64,000 bases of DNA. Origin: Bacillus sp. ISL-34 (GTDB lineage: Bacteria; Bacillota; Bacilli; Bacillales; DSM-1321). Location: positions 1-64,000 of the forward strand of contig NZ_JAGGQJ010000009.1 in assembly GCF_018613325.1 (NCBI RefSeq), in the 5' to 3' direction. The notes below the pieces were generated by a model. The model worked only from the letters and a program-made list of their open reading frames with translations. It was not told the DNA's origin and made no database searches. The translations under genes were made by a program, and so were the position numbers. Shown in pieces: positions 46,458 to 53,667 of the stretch (the first letter of the stretch is position 1; every line of letters begins with the position of its first letter).

Positions 46458-47333
46458 TTATATCTTTTGTTTTTCTAGTAGGTTCTCTATAAACTCTAAA
46501 ACATCATCTTTTAGAGTTATATCATTCAAAGCAAACTCAATTGTCGTTTGGATAAACCCTAGCTTCTCCCCTACGTCAAATCGTTTCCCCTCAAAATCAT
46601 AAGCAAATACTCGTTGAATTTCATTTAATTTTTGAATCGCATCAGTCAGCTGAATTTCTCCCCCTGCTCCTAGTTCTTGTTTTTCCAAGAACATAAATAT
46701 TTCAGGTGTAAAAATGTATCTGCCCATGATTGCCAAGTTGGATGGGGCTGTACCCTTTGCAGGCTTTTCGACAAAGTTAGTTACTTCATAGCGTCGTCCA
46801 TTTTGGTTACTAGGATCGACAATTCCATAACGATGAGTTTCTTCATTAGGAACAGTTTGTACACCGATGACAGAAGATAAGGTTTTATCATATTCATTCA
46901 TTAACTGTTTTAGGCAAGGTGTTTCTGCTTGGACGATATCATCACCTAACAATACGGCAAATGGTTCATTACCAATGAATTTTCTTGCACACCAAACCGC
47001 ATGGCCCAATCCCTTTGGATCTTTCTGTCTGATATAGTGAATATCTACTTTAGAAGGTGCTTGGACTTTCTCCAATAATTCAAATTTATTTTTCTCCATT
47101 AAATTGTTTTCCAGCTCAAACGCGTTATCGAAATGATCTTCAATTGCTCGTTTACCTTTTCCGGTAACAATAATAATATCCTCGATTCCAGATGCTACAG
47201 CCTCTTCAATAATATATTGAATGGTCGGTTTATCTACTATAGGAAGCATTTCCTTTGGCATTGCTTTGGTAGCTGGTAAGAATCTTGTTCCTAATCCTGC
47301 TGCTGGTATTATTGCTTTACGTACTTTTTTCAT
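46458..47333 (-). CDS. galU: UTP--glucose-1-phosphate uridylyltransferase
   Basis: This 291-aa nucleotidyltransferase makes UDP-glucose. It has [20 protein letters not shown] and [20 protein letters not shown] at the N-terminus, [10 protein letters not shown] near residue 130, [19 protein letters not shown] and the C-terminal [15 protein letters not shown]. All GalU hallmarks are present. It supplies precursor for cluster 2. ATG 47333 follows AAAGGG. Confidence 0.96.
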   Translation of the reverse strand: MKKVRKAIIPAAGLGTRFLPATKAMPKEMLPIVDKPTIQYIIEEAVASGIEDIIIVTGKGKRAIEDHFDNAFELENNLMEKNKFELLEKVQAPSKVDIHYIRQKDPKGLGHAVWCARKFIGNEPFAVLLGDDIVQAETPCLKQLMNEYDKTLSSVIGVQTVPNEETHRYGIVDPSNQNGRRYEVTNFVEKPAKGTAPSNLAIMGRYIFTPEIFMFLEKQELGAGGEIQLTDAIQKLNEIQRVFAYDFEGKRFDVGEKLGFIQTTIEFALNDITLKDDVLEFIENLLEKQKI

Positions 47334-47443
47334 AAGATATCAGCCCTTTCTAGCTCTTTTATTCAAAAAAAAAACGATATATAGTTTTACATAGGCAAAA
47401 ATTATATTATAATGATGAAAGCGTTTCCTAATTATCTATCATT

Positions 47444-48208
47444 CTAAAAGATTCCTAATATTCTCCTTTTGAATGGCACTGTTTTTTCAACAGCAGGACT
47501 TTGTCCTTTTATTAGCTGTTCAGCATTTTCTTTGAAATAAAATGTACGTTCTATCCCATATTCTTTTGTAATTTTTTCATAGGCTTGTTGTAACGTGAAC
47601 CCCCTCGAGCCAATGTTATGGGCATCTGTTGCAATAAAATGAGTTAAATTGTGCTCAATTATTTTTTTTGAAAACGATTTAACGTTTTTCCCAAAGAGAC
47701 CGATAATACTACCAGAGGTAAGTTGAGTTAACGCACCCTCCTGAACCAACTCAAATAATAGTTTATGATTCTCGATCAATTCTTTATTTCTTTCCGGGTG
47801 TACGATAATCGGTGTTATTCCTCTTAGCTGCAGCTCGTAAATCACTTCTTGGGTGTATGTAGGGACACTTCCCGACGGAAGCTCTAGTAGCAAATATGTA
47901 CCATTATCGTCTAACGTTAAGATTTCTTCCTTTTCAATTGAAGTAAATATGTTCCGGTGAATTCTTACTTCTTGTCCGAGATGAATGGTAAGAGGAATAT
48001 CCTCTTGTTGTAACCTTTCATTTAATCGCACTACACGATCAATGATACCACTCTTAACATTTACATATTTCTCATTTAAGTGATGTGGCGTTGCATATAA
48101 ATGGGTGATTCCTGCTTCTACCGCCTTTTTTGCCATATTCAAGCTTTCCTTCATGTCAGCGGATCCATCATCAACTCCTGGTAGAATGTGACAATGTATG
48201 TCAATCAA
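47444..48208 (-). CDS. CpsB/YwqE-type protein tyrosine phosphatase
   Basis: This 254-aa PHP-fold metal-dependent phosphatase begins MIDIHCHILPGVDDGSADMK, the metal-binding start of the family. LYATPHHLNEKYV, GQEVRIHRNIF, IIVHPERNKELIENHKLL and FIATDAHNIGSRGFTL follow. It should dephosphorylate the BY-kinase at 48352 and so control chain assembly. TTG 48208 gives the normal family start and good spacing from AAGGAAG; GTG 48217 overlaps that site. Confidence 0.93.
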   Translation of the reverse strand: MIDIHCHILPGVDDGSADMKESLNMAKKAVEAGITHLYATPHHLNEKYVNVKSGIIDRVVRLNERLQQEDIPLTIHLGQEVRIHRNIFTSIEKEEILTLDDNGTYLLLELPSGSVPTYTQEVIYELQLRGITPIIVHPERNKELIENHKLLFELVQEGALTQLTSGSIIGLFGKNVKSFSKKIIEHNLTHFIATDAHNIGSRGFTLQQAYEKITKEYGIERTFYFKENAEQLIKGQSPAVEKTVPFKRRILGIF

Positions 48209-48351
48209 ATTTCTCACACTTCCTTTTATAAAAACGGGATAATGGGCTTAATCACTAAGAAATCAGATAGGAATTATTACCCTGACTAATAGTAGCATAT
48301 AAAACTGCCATTAAACAGGGTGTTATTTTGTCGAATTTTGTTTTATGTTCA

Positions 48352-49029
48352 TTAAGATTGATAGTAATAATAATTGCTGTTATCCGTTTCTACACCATTC
48401 AAAACGACTCCAAGCAAGGATGTATTAGCTTTCACTAAAAGCTCTTTTGCTTTTACTGCACTTTGTTTATTTGTCTTGCCGCTTGCCACTACCATTATAA
48501 CGCCATCACATTTATTGGCTACAATTTGAGAATCCGGCACAACCAGAACGGGCGGTGTATCAAAAATGATATAATCATACATTCCTTTTAGTTCATCAAT
48601 GGCTGTTTCTATCGCTTTGGAATTCAACAATTCCGAAGGGTTTGGCGGTATTGGTCCACTTGTGAGAATTTCCAGATTAGGCACATTCGTTTTTATGACT
48701 GCTTTTTCTATGCTCATATCCTTCGTTAGCACACTCGTAAGTCCCTCTATATTACTAAGGCTAAAAGCATAATGAACCGATGGTTTCCTTAAGTCTGCAT
48801 CCACAAGCACAACTTTTTTATCCTCCTGCGCCAAAACGATGGCGAGGTTGGCGGCTGTGGTCGATTTTCCATCATTAGGCTCCGAAGAAGTTACCACAAT
48901 GGTTTGTATTTCCTTATCAACTGAGGAAAATTGAATGTTCGTTCTAATTAATCTATATTGTTCAGTGATAGGTGACTTAGGGTTTGTCTCTGCAATCAAA
49001 TTCACCTTTTTTTTATCTTTACTTCTCAA
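48352..49029 (-). CDS. BY-family tyrosine-protein kinase (EpsB/YwqD)
   Basis: This 225-aa kinase has an intact Walker A (SSEPNDGKST, about 48-57), Walker A' VVLVDADLRKPSVHYAF and Walker B YIIFDTPPVLVVPDS. It ends in a tyrosine cluster (NYYYYQS) that is autophosphorylated in this family. It pairs with the Wzz modulator at 49066 and the phosphatase at 47444. TTG 49029 follows AAAGGAAGCGGG. It is the intact counterpart of the degenerate kinase at 25961. Confidence 0.95.
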   Translation of the reverse strand: MRSKDKKKVNLIAETNPKSPITEQYRLIRTNIQFSSVDKEIQTIVVTSSEPNDGKSTTAANLAIVLAQEDKKVVLVDADLRKPSVHYAFSLSNIEGLTSVLTKDMSIEKAVIKTNVPNLEILTSGPIPPNPSELLNSKAIETAIDELKGMYDYIIFDTPPVLVVPDSQIVANKCDGVIMVVASGKTNKQSAVKAKELLVKANTSLLGVVLNGVETDNSNYYYYQS

Positions 49030-49065
49030 AAATCCCGCTTCCTTTCATACTGCTTCTTATCTTGT

Positions 49066-49755
49066 TTATCCTTTATTATGTACCTGTGTAATCTTTTGAA
49101 TAGATCCAAGTATAGGTAACTCTAGGAGTCTCTCAATATCTTCCTCGTCCTTAATCGTATTGTCCATATACTCTAGTAGGAATGCCAAGCCTATTCCAGC
49201 CATCAATCCAACTATTACCGCAATTGCGATATTCAATAATGGATTAGGTTTTACAGGAGTAGGGTTCTCCTCTATTTTTGCCTTGGCAAGAACACTAACA
49301 TTATCGACGTTCATGATATTTTTGATTTCCTTTTGGAAAGTTTCAGAAACAGTGTTTGCTATTTCTACAGCCTGTGACGGTTTACTATCTTGAACCGTTA
49401 AAGAGAAGACCTGCGAATTTTCTTGACTATTAATCGTGATTTTTTCACTTAGTTGTTCTACGCTTTGGTCTAATTCAAGCTCATCAATAACCTTATCCAA
49501 AATGGCGGGGCTTTTTATGATCACACTGTATGTATTGATCATGTCGATATTAGATCGTATTTGATTAGAGTCCAATAAGTTATCCGATTTTTTCTGATTA
49601 ACAAGAATCTGTGTTGAAGATTCGTAAACGGGTGTTAATAAGAAATAAGAAATTGTTCCACTAATCAAAGCGGCAACTAATGTCAGCAGCATGATTAGCT
49701 TCCAACGTTTCTTTAATGTTTTAAAAATATCTTTAATACTAATAGTTTCTTCCAT
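49066..49755 (-). CDS. Wzz/YwqC-type kinase modulator and chain-length protein
   Basis: This 229-aa protein begins MEETISIKDIFKTLKKRWKL and has two membrane segments (LIMLLTLVAALISGTISYFL and LNIAIAVIVGLMAGIGLAFL) around an extracellular part. It ends LLELPILGSIQKITQ. It is the first gene of cluster 2 and activates the adjacent BY-kinase. ATG 49755 follows AGGAGG. It is divergent from sinR. Confidence 0.94.
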   Translation of the reverse strand: MEETISIKDIFKTLKKRWKLIMLLTLVAALISGTISYFLLTPVYESSTQILVNQKKSDNLLDSNQIRSNIDMINTYSVIIKSPAILDKVIDELELDQSVEQLSEKITINSQENSQVFSLTVQDSKPSQAVEIANTVSETFQKEIKNIMNVDNVSVLAKAKIEENPTPVKPNPLLNIAIAVIVGLMAGIGLAFLLEYMDNTIKDEEDIERLLELPILGSIQKITQVHNKG

Positions 49756-50218
49756 TTCATCCTCCTGATATGTTAAAAATGACCTATTGCATTATACCAT
49801 AATATTGCCTACTTTTATGTATTTTCAAGGAAATTTACATGAAACTTACAATCTAAGAATACTTTTCAAATACCAAATTAATTTTACAAAAAAGAAAACA
49901 CCAAATTTCTAAATTTAAAATATTGTATTAATGACAATTAAATTACTCATTTTCCAGAATATTTGCGCCTGAAATTTTAATAAACCTAAGTATACACTCA
50001 TTACCATATTTTGTTATGCCTTTTTGTGATTTAACAATATTTTCTAAAAACAAACCTAACTAAATGCCTACCTAAACATAAAAATCCGTTTATACATATA
50101 ATTGTGTCAAGTATTTTAGTGCCTAGTTATCATTAAAAATGTAAGGAAAATGTGTAAACTGAAAGTGATAGTTTAAATGTGTATATAATATTCATATTAA
50201 TGGTTAGGTGTGGTCATT
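49756..50218. promoter_or_regulatory. divergent control region between cluster 2 and sinR
   Basis: This AT-rich 463-bp region must hold the promoters of cluster 2 (minus) and sinR (plus). TATAAT at 50186-50191 is a likely sinR -10. The best SinR-box look-alike is AAAGAAA near 49892; no exact box is seen. No gene is present. Confidence 0.5.
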
Positions 50219-50518
50219 ATGATAGGTTACCGAGTCAAGTCGCTTAGGGAAGAAAGGAAAATGTCAATTAGTGAACTCTCCGCAAAATCCGGCGTTGCCA
50301 AGTCCTATATAAGCTCACTGGAAAGAAACCTTCAAACAAACCCAACTATTTTAGTCTTGGAAAAAATCGCTAGAATCCTATGTATTAAGGTCGATGCTCT
50401 GTTAAATGAACAAGCAGTCAAGGTCATGGATGAAGAGTGGATGGAAATCATGCAGGATGTTATGGGGTCAGGAATATCGAAAGAGGAAATGCGCGAATTT
50501 ATTCAAGATAGAAAGTGA
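50219..50518 (+). CDS. sinR: SinR-like biofilm repressor
   Basis: This 99-aa XRE-type regulator begins MIGYRVKSLREERKMSISEL. The helix-turn-helix is SAKSGVAKSYISSLERNLQT with NPTILVLEKIARIL. The C-terminal helices EEWMEIMQDVMGSGISKEEM with REFIQDRK match the SinR dimerisation and SinI-binding domain. SinR represses matrix operons in B. subtilis. Here it is divergent from the first gene of polysaccharide cluster 2, with a SinI-like gene 27 kb away. ATG 50219 is used, with GGTGTGG upstream. Confidence 0.92.
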   Translation: MIGYRVKSLREERKMSISELSAKSGVAKSYISSLERNLQTNPTILVLEKIARILCIKVDALLNEQAVKVMDEEWMEIMQDVMGSGISKEEMREFIQDRK

Positions 50519-50576
50519 TGCCTATAAGGATTGAGAAGCTATGAAATCGCTTTCTTTTAGGTGCAATAAATAAAAT

Positions 50577-50620
50577 TAAAGGGGGAACGTCGATTTAGCC
50601 ACTTTCCCCCCTTTTACTAC
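50577..50620. terminator. bidirectional terminator between sinR and the SGNH remnant
   Basis: AAAGGGGGAA, a ~16-base loop, TTTCCCCCCTTTT. It can serve sinR and the convergent remnant. Confidence 0.7.
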
Positions 50621-50626
50621 TTCTTC

Positions 50627-51100
50627 AACTTAAAATATTCCTGTAAAACCTCGAACCATATGTAATGCCCTTGGTCATAGGGATGGATGTTATCATTAGT
50701 CAGTATATCAGCCAATCTCATATTCTTTTTTTCAGCTTCTTTTCTATCTCTTCTTTACTATTCATATATGCCCATTTATTCGTTTTGGTGACCTGCTCGG
50801 AAGCTTGAATATAATCCAAATAATTAAACCCTAAACTATTCTTCGTTTTACAATTGGCAACTGGGTTTGGTGAAAATATTAGAACCTTTGCATTTGGCAG
50901 CTCTTTCTGTAACTTTGTCATGATGCTTTCCAAATCTTTTTCCGTCTGTTCAAAGCTTAATGATTGATAATGTTTATTATTAGCAAAATTATCAGATCTG
51001 GATCTTCTTGTATGAACGCTTCAATCAATTTTCTTTCCTTTTATCAAATCCTCTGTTGAAAACCCCTAATGTCCATGATTAATGAAACGAAGTGTCACGC
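50627..51100 (-). pseudogene. SGNH/GDSL hydrolase remnant
   Basis: Pieces of one hydrolase lie in different frames. EAFIQEDPDLII is followed by KHYQSLSFEQTEKDLESIMT and KLQKELPNAKVLIFSPNPVA, then, after a shift at an A7 run near 50724, NMRLADILTNDNIHPYDQGH and YIWFEVLQEYFKLKK to TAG 50629-50627. DNIHP holds the C-terminal catalytic Asp-x-x-His of SGNH enzymes. At least two frameshifts and no start are seen. SGNH enzymes often de-O-acetylate polysaccharides, so it may be a decayed member of the island. Confidence 0.75.
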
Positions 51101-51221
51101 GCAAACTCTTTTCTAAGCGCCCTGCATAATTTAGTAGAAATGAATCAAATGTCTCATATAAAAAGAAAGCGCTTTCATTTATAATTATCACAAGAAAACC
51201 AAGCCGAAAGGTGTGTTCAAT

Positions 51222-51341
51222 ATGGTAGGTGAAAATGAAGGGAATTTTTTAAAAGGACTTTTGTTTGGTACATCTTTGAGCATACCGTTATGGATTTCTT
51301 TTATTGGTTGGATAAAATTGATTATTAATAGTTTATTTTAG
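51222..51341 (+). CDS. 39-aa membrane peptide, paralogue of the one at 22581
   Basis: ATG 51222 follows GAAAGGTG. The product begins MVGENEGNFLKGLLFGTSLS and continues IPLWISFIGWIKLIINSLF. It is clearly related to the ORF at 22694-22581, with conserved F-x-KGL-x-x-GT-x-x-S-x-PLW-x-SF-x-GWIK-x-IIN. A perfect terminator follows directly. One membrane helix is likely. Unknown function. Confidence 0.75.
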   Translation: MVGENEGNFLKGLLFGTSLSIPLWISFIGWIKLIINSLF

Positions 51342-51342
51342 A

Positions 51343-51366
51343 GAGCCCTAGGGCTCTTTTTATTTT
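51343..51366 (+). terminator. terminator of the 39-aa peptide gene
   Basis: AGAGCCC TA GGGCTCT followed by TTTTATTTTG, right at the stop codon. Confidence 0.9.
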
Positions 51367-51446
51367 GTTGTAGTCAATATTACTTAGATTTATAGTGATC
51401 ACTTAATTTTTATAGATTGTTCTTTATAACTTTAGTAAAATGAGAA

Positions 51447-51461
51447 TGATAATTACTATCA
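51447..51461 (+). promoter_or_regulatory. Fur box in front of the MFS exporter
   Basis: TGATAATTACTATCA matches the 7-1-7 Fur consensus TGATAATNATTATCA at all but one position. It lies 20-34 bases before the MFS start codon and overlaps the likely -10 region (GATAAT). GTTCTTT at 51419-51425 is also an exact SinR-type heptamer, possibly by chance. Confidence 0.8.
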
Positions 51462-51480
51462 ATTAAGGAGAATAACTATT

Positions 51481-52659
51481 ATGGGTGTACCCTTGTTAAA
51501 AGAAGAACTTCCGGTTGTTAATAAAATCTGGTCGCGTGATTTTATTATGATTTTCTTGGCTAACTTTTTTGTTTTTTTATCTTTTCAGATGACTTCCCCG
51601 ACCCTTCCGCTTTTTGTAAAGGAGCTTGGCGGCAATGAACGGTATATTGGGTTAGTTGCTGGCATGTTTTTATTTTCTGCCCTGATTGTCCGACCCTTTG
51701 CTGGACAGGCCCTGGAAACAAAAGGCAGACGTTTTGTTTTCCTGTTCGGTCTAGCTCTTTTGGCTGTAGCGATTGGTTCGTTTGGATTTATGATGAGTAT
51801 TTTCCTTCTATGTGCTATGAGGACTGTACAGGGGATTGGCTGGGGATATACGACCACCGCATCAGGTACGATTGCCTCCGATCTTATCCCAGCAAAGCGT
51901 CGGGGTGAGGGAATGGGATACTTCACTTTATCGGGTAATTTGGCGATGGCTTTTGGTCCTTCATTTGGGCTTTTGTTAGCGGATGTTTTAACCTTTCAAC
52001 ATTTGTTTTTATTTTGCGGTGTATTAAGCCTGGCAGCTTGGATCATGGCTTCAACAATTACTTATAAAAAAGTAGATCATGCTTCTGTCCCTGTTAAAAC
52101 TAATAGGTTTGACATTTATGAAAAAAGCGCTGTTGCTCCGTCCGTTCTTGTTTTTTTCATTACGGTAACTTTTGGCGGGACTGCTACCTTCTTACCGCTT
52201 TATACAATCGAAAAAGGTCTGACAGGTATTCAAGGTTACTTTTTTCTTTACGCTTTAGCGCTTTTTTTCACACGGATGTTTGCTGGAAAAATCTATGATC
52301 AAAAAGGACATCAAGCTGTCTTCATTCCATCCACTCTTTTTATCGTAGTGGCGATGCTATTGCTAGCCTGGATGCCAAGTAACATGATTCTGTATATGGC
52401 AGCTATTTTTTATGGCATTGGATTCGGTGCTGTTCAACCGGCTCTTCAAGCGTGGTCTCTTGAACACGCTGCCCGAAATCGAAAAGGCATGGCCAATGCC
52501 ACTTTCTATTCCTTCTTTGATCTTGGAATCGGTTTCGGGGCCATCCTCTTCGGTCAAATCGGCTATCTTTTCGGGTATATAAGCATTTACATAATGGCAG
52601 CAGTCTCTGTGGGGATTTCAATATTGGCTTACCTATGGATTTTAAGAAAAATGAATTAA
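51481..52659 (+). CDS. MFS transporter, probably iron-regulated efflux
   Basis: This 392-aa protein has 12 membrane helices and the MFS loop motif (FAGQALETKGRRFVFLFG) between helices 2 and 3, and RTVQGIGWGYTTTASGTIAS in helix 4-5, like B. subtilis YwoG/YfhI-type drug-efflux members. A near-perfect Fur box just upstream suggests iron control and hence a siderophore or metal-linked export role. No siderophore synthesis gene is in the window. ATG 51481 follows AAGGAG at a 10-base distance. Confidence 0.88.
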   Translation: MGVPLLKEELPVVNKIWSRDFIMIFLANFFVFLSFQMTSPTLPLFVKELGGNERYIGLVAGMFLFSALIVRPFAGQALETKGRRFVFLFGLALLAVAIGSFGFMMSIFLLCAMRTVQGIGWGYTTTASGTIASDLIPAKRRGEGMGYFTLSGNLAMAFGPSFGLLLADVLTFQHLFLFCGVLSLAAWIMASTITYKKVDHASVPVKTNRFDIYEKSAVAPSVLVFFITVTFGGTATFLPLYTIEKGLTGIQGYFFLYALALFFTRMFAGKIYDQKGHQAVFIPSTLFIVVAMLLLAWMPSNMILYMAAIFYGIGFGAVQPALQAWSLEHAARNRKGMANATFYSFFDLGIGFGAILFGQIGYLFGYISIYIMAAVSVGISILAYLWILRKMN

Positions 52660-52667
52660 TTACACAT

Positions 52668-52698
52668 TAAAGGACATCTTTGTGGATGTTCTTTATTT
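52668..52698 (+). terminator. terminator of the MFS gene
   Basis: AAAGGACATC TTTGT GGATGTTCTTT followed by ATTTGC, directly after the stop codon. Confidence 0.75.
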
Positions 52699-52825
52699 GC
52701 ATCAGCACATTTTTTAATCCCATGTAAACTATGTTATGGTTTTATTTGTTTTAAGTAATGTTATTGTAATCCCTGTTTCCTTCTCTCTTTTTCGTTGTAT
52801 TATAGAAAAAAAAGGAGTTTTGGGA

Positions 52826-53017
52826 ATGATTATTCTGCAGTATATTGGAAAAGTTTTTTCATTCATGCATAAGGATATACCGGAAACTCATGTTAAATGC
52901 CATGTTTGTGCAGGTACAGGTGCCTACGATATTTATACAGATTGTCTTACCTGTAATGCAAAAGGGTTAATAAGTAAAGTTGAGTATAATAGGAGGCTTG
53001 AAGAGGGTGAGATTTAA
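52826..53017 (+). CDS. small DnaJ-type zinc-finger protein
   Basis: This 63-aa protein starts MIILQYIGKVFSFMHKDIPE and has CHVCAGTGAYDIYTDCLTCN then AKG, a CxxCxGxG plus CxxCxxxG pair as in one DnaJ zinc-finger unit. ATG 52826 follows AAAGGAG. The longer frame back to 52736 lacks a ribosome site. Such mini zinc-finger proteins are common in Bacillus and uncharacterised. A terminator follows at 53046. Confidence 0.75.
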   Translation: MIILQYIGKVFSFMHKDIPETHVKCHVCAGTGAYDIYTDCLTCNAKGLISKVEYNRRLEEGEI

Positions 53018-53045
53018 TGAATTTCATGAGGTCGATATATGTAAT

Positions 53046-53082
53046 CAAAGAAGCAATATTGGCTATTGCTTCTTTTTTTTTG
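53046..53082 (+). terminator. terminator of the zinc-finger gene
   Basis: AGAAGCAAT ATTGGC TATTGCTTCT followed by an eight-T run. Confidence 0.9.
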
Positions 53083-53144
53083 TCCCAAAACAGTGCCGTT
53101 TGCCCCTCACCTAAAAGGGTATTTTATTATCAGGGGGGATACAT

Positions 53145-53618
53145 ATGACAGCAATTACTCATGTTGGATTGGCTGTACCTGATTTGGATGCTGCGATTAA
53201 GTGGTATGAGCAGGTGTTGGGTTTCAGGTTATTGGCGGGTCCCTATTCGTTTGATGCGAGTGAGGAGAATGAATATAATATGACGAATGATCTTCTTGGT
53301 GATACTGTTAAGAAGATGCGTAATGCTCATTTGATGGCGGATAATGGAGTGGGGATAGAGCTTTTTGAGTTTGAGGAGCCGAGAATGCCTAAAGGTGAGA
53401 GTCGCGGTTATGAGGGCTTTTTTCATATTTGCTTAATATCGGATGATATTGAAAAGCTCGCTGATGATATTGCTGCTTCTGGCGGAAGAAGGCGAAGCGA
53501 TATATGGAATACCTGGGAGAATAAGCCCTATTATTTAATCTATTGTGAGGATCCTTTCGGCAATATCATTGAGCTTTACAGCCGAAGCACGGAATTGATG
53601 TATGGAAATAAAGATTGA
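53145..53618 (+). CDS. VOC family (glyoxalase-fold) protein
   Basis: This 157-aa protein has one full VOC domain: ITHVGLAVPDLDAAIKWYEQ and VLGFRLLAGP at the start, AHLMADNGVGIELFEFEEP in the middle and YYLIYCEDPFGNIIELYSRS near the end. Candidate metal ligands are H6, E near 70, H near 93 and E near 147. This fits lactoylglutathione lyase or methylmalonyl-CoA epimerase relatives; the substrate is unknown. ATG 53145 follows GGGGGG. It forms a single-gene unit. Confidence 0.88.
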   Translation: MTAITHVGLAVPDLDAAIKWYEQVLGFRLLAGPYSFDASEENEYNMTNDLLGDTVKKMRNAHLMADNGVGIELFEFEEPRMPKGESRGYEGFFHICLISDDIEKLADDIAASGGRRRSDIWNTWENKPYYLIYCEDPFGNIIELYSRSTELMYGNKD

Positions 53619-53623
53619 TACAA

Positions 53624-53660
53624 GAGCAGCCCCCAATTTATTATTGGGGGCTGCTTTTGT
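53624..53660. terminator. bidirectional terminator between VOC and subtilase genes
   Basis: AGCAGCCCCCAAT TTAT TATTGGGGGCTGCT followed by TTTGTTTT. A strong stem between convergent genes. Confidence 0.95.
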
Positions 53661-53667
53661 TTTTCTA

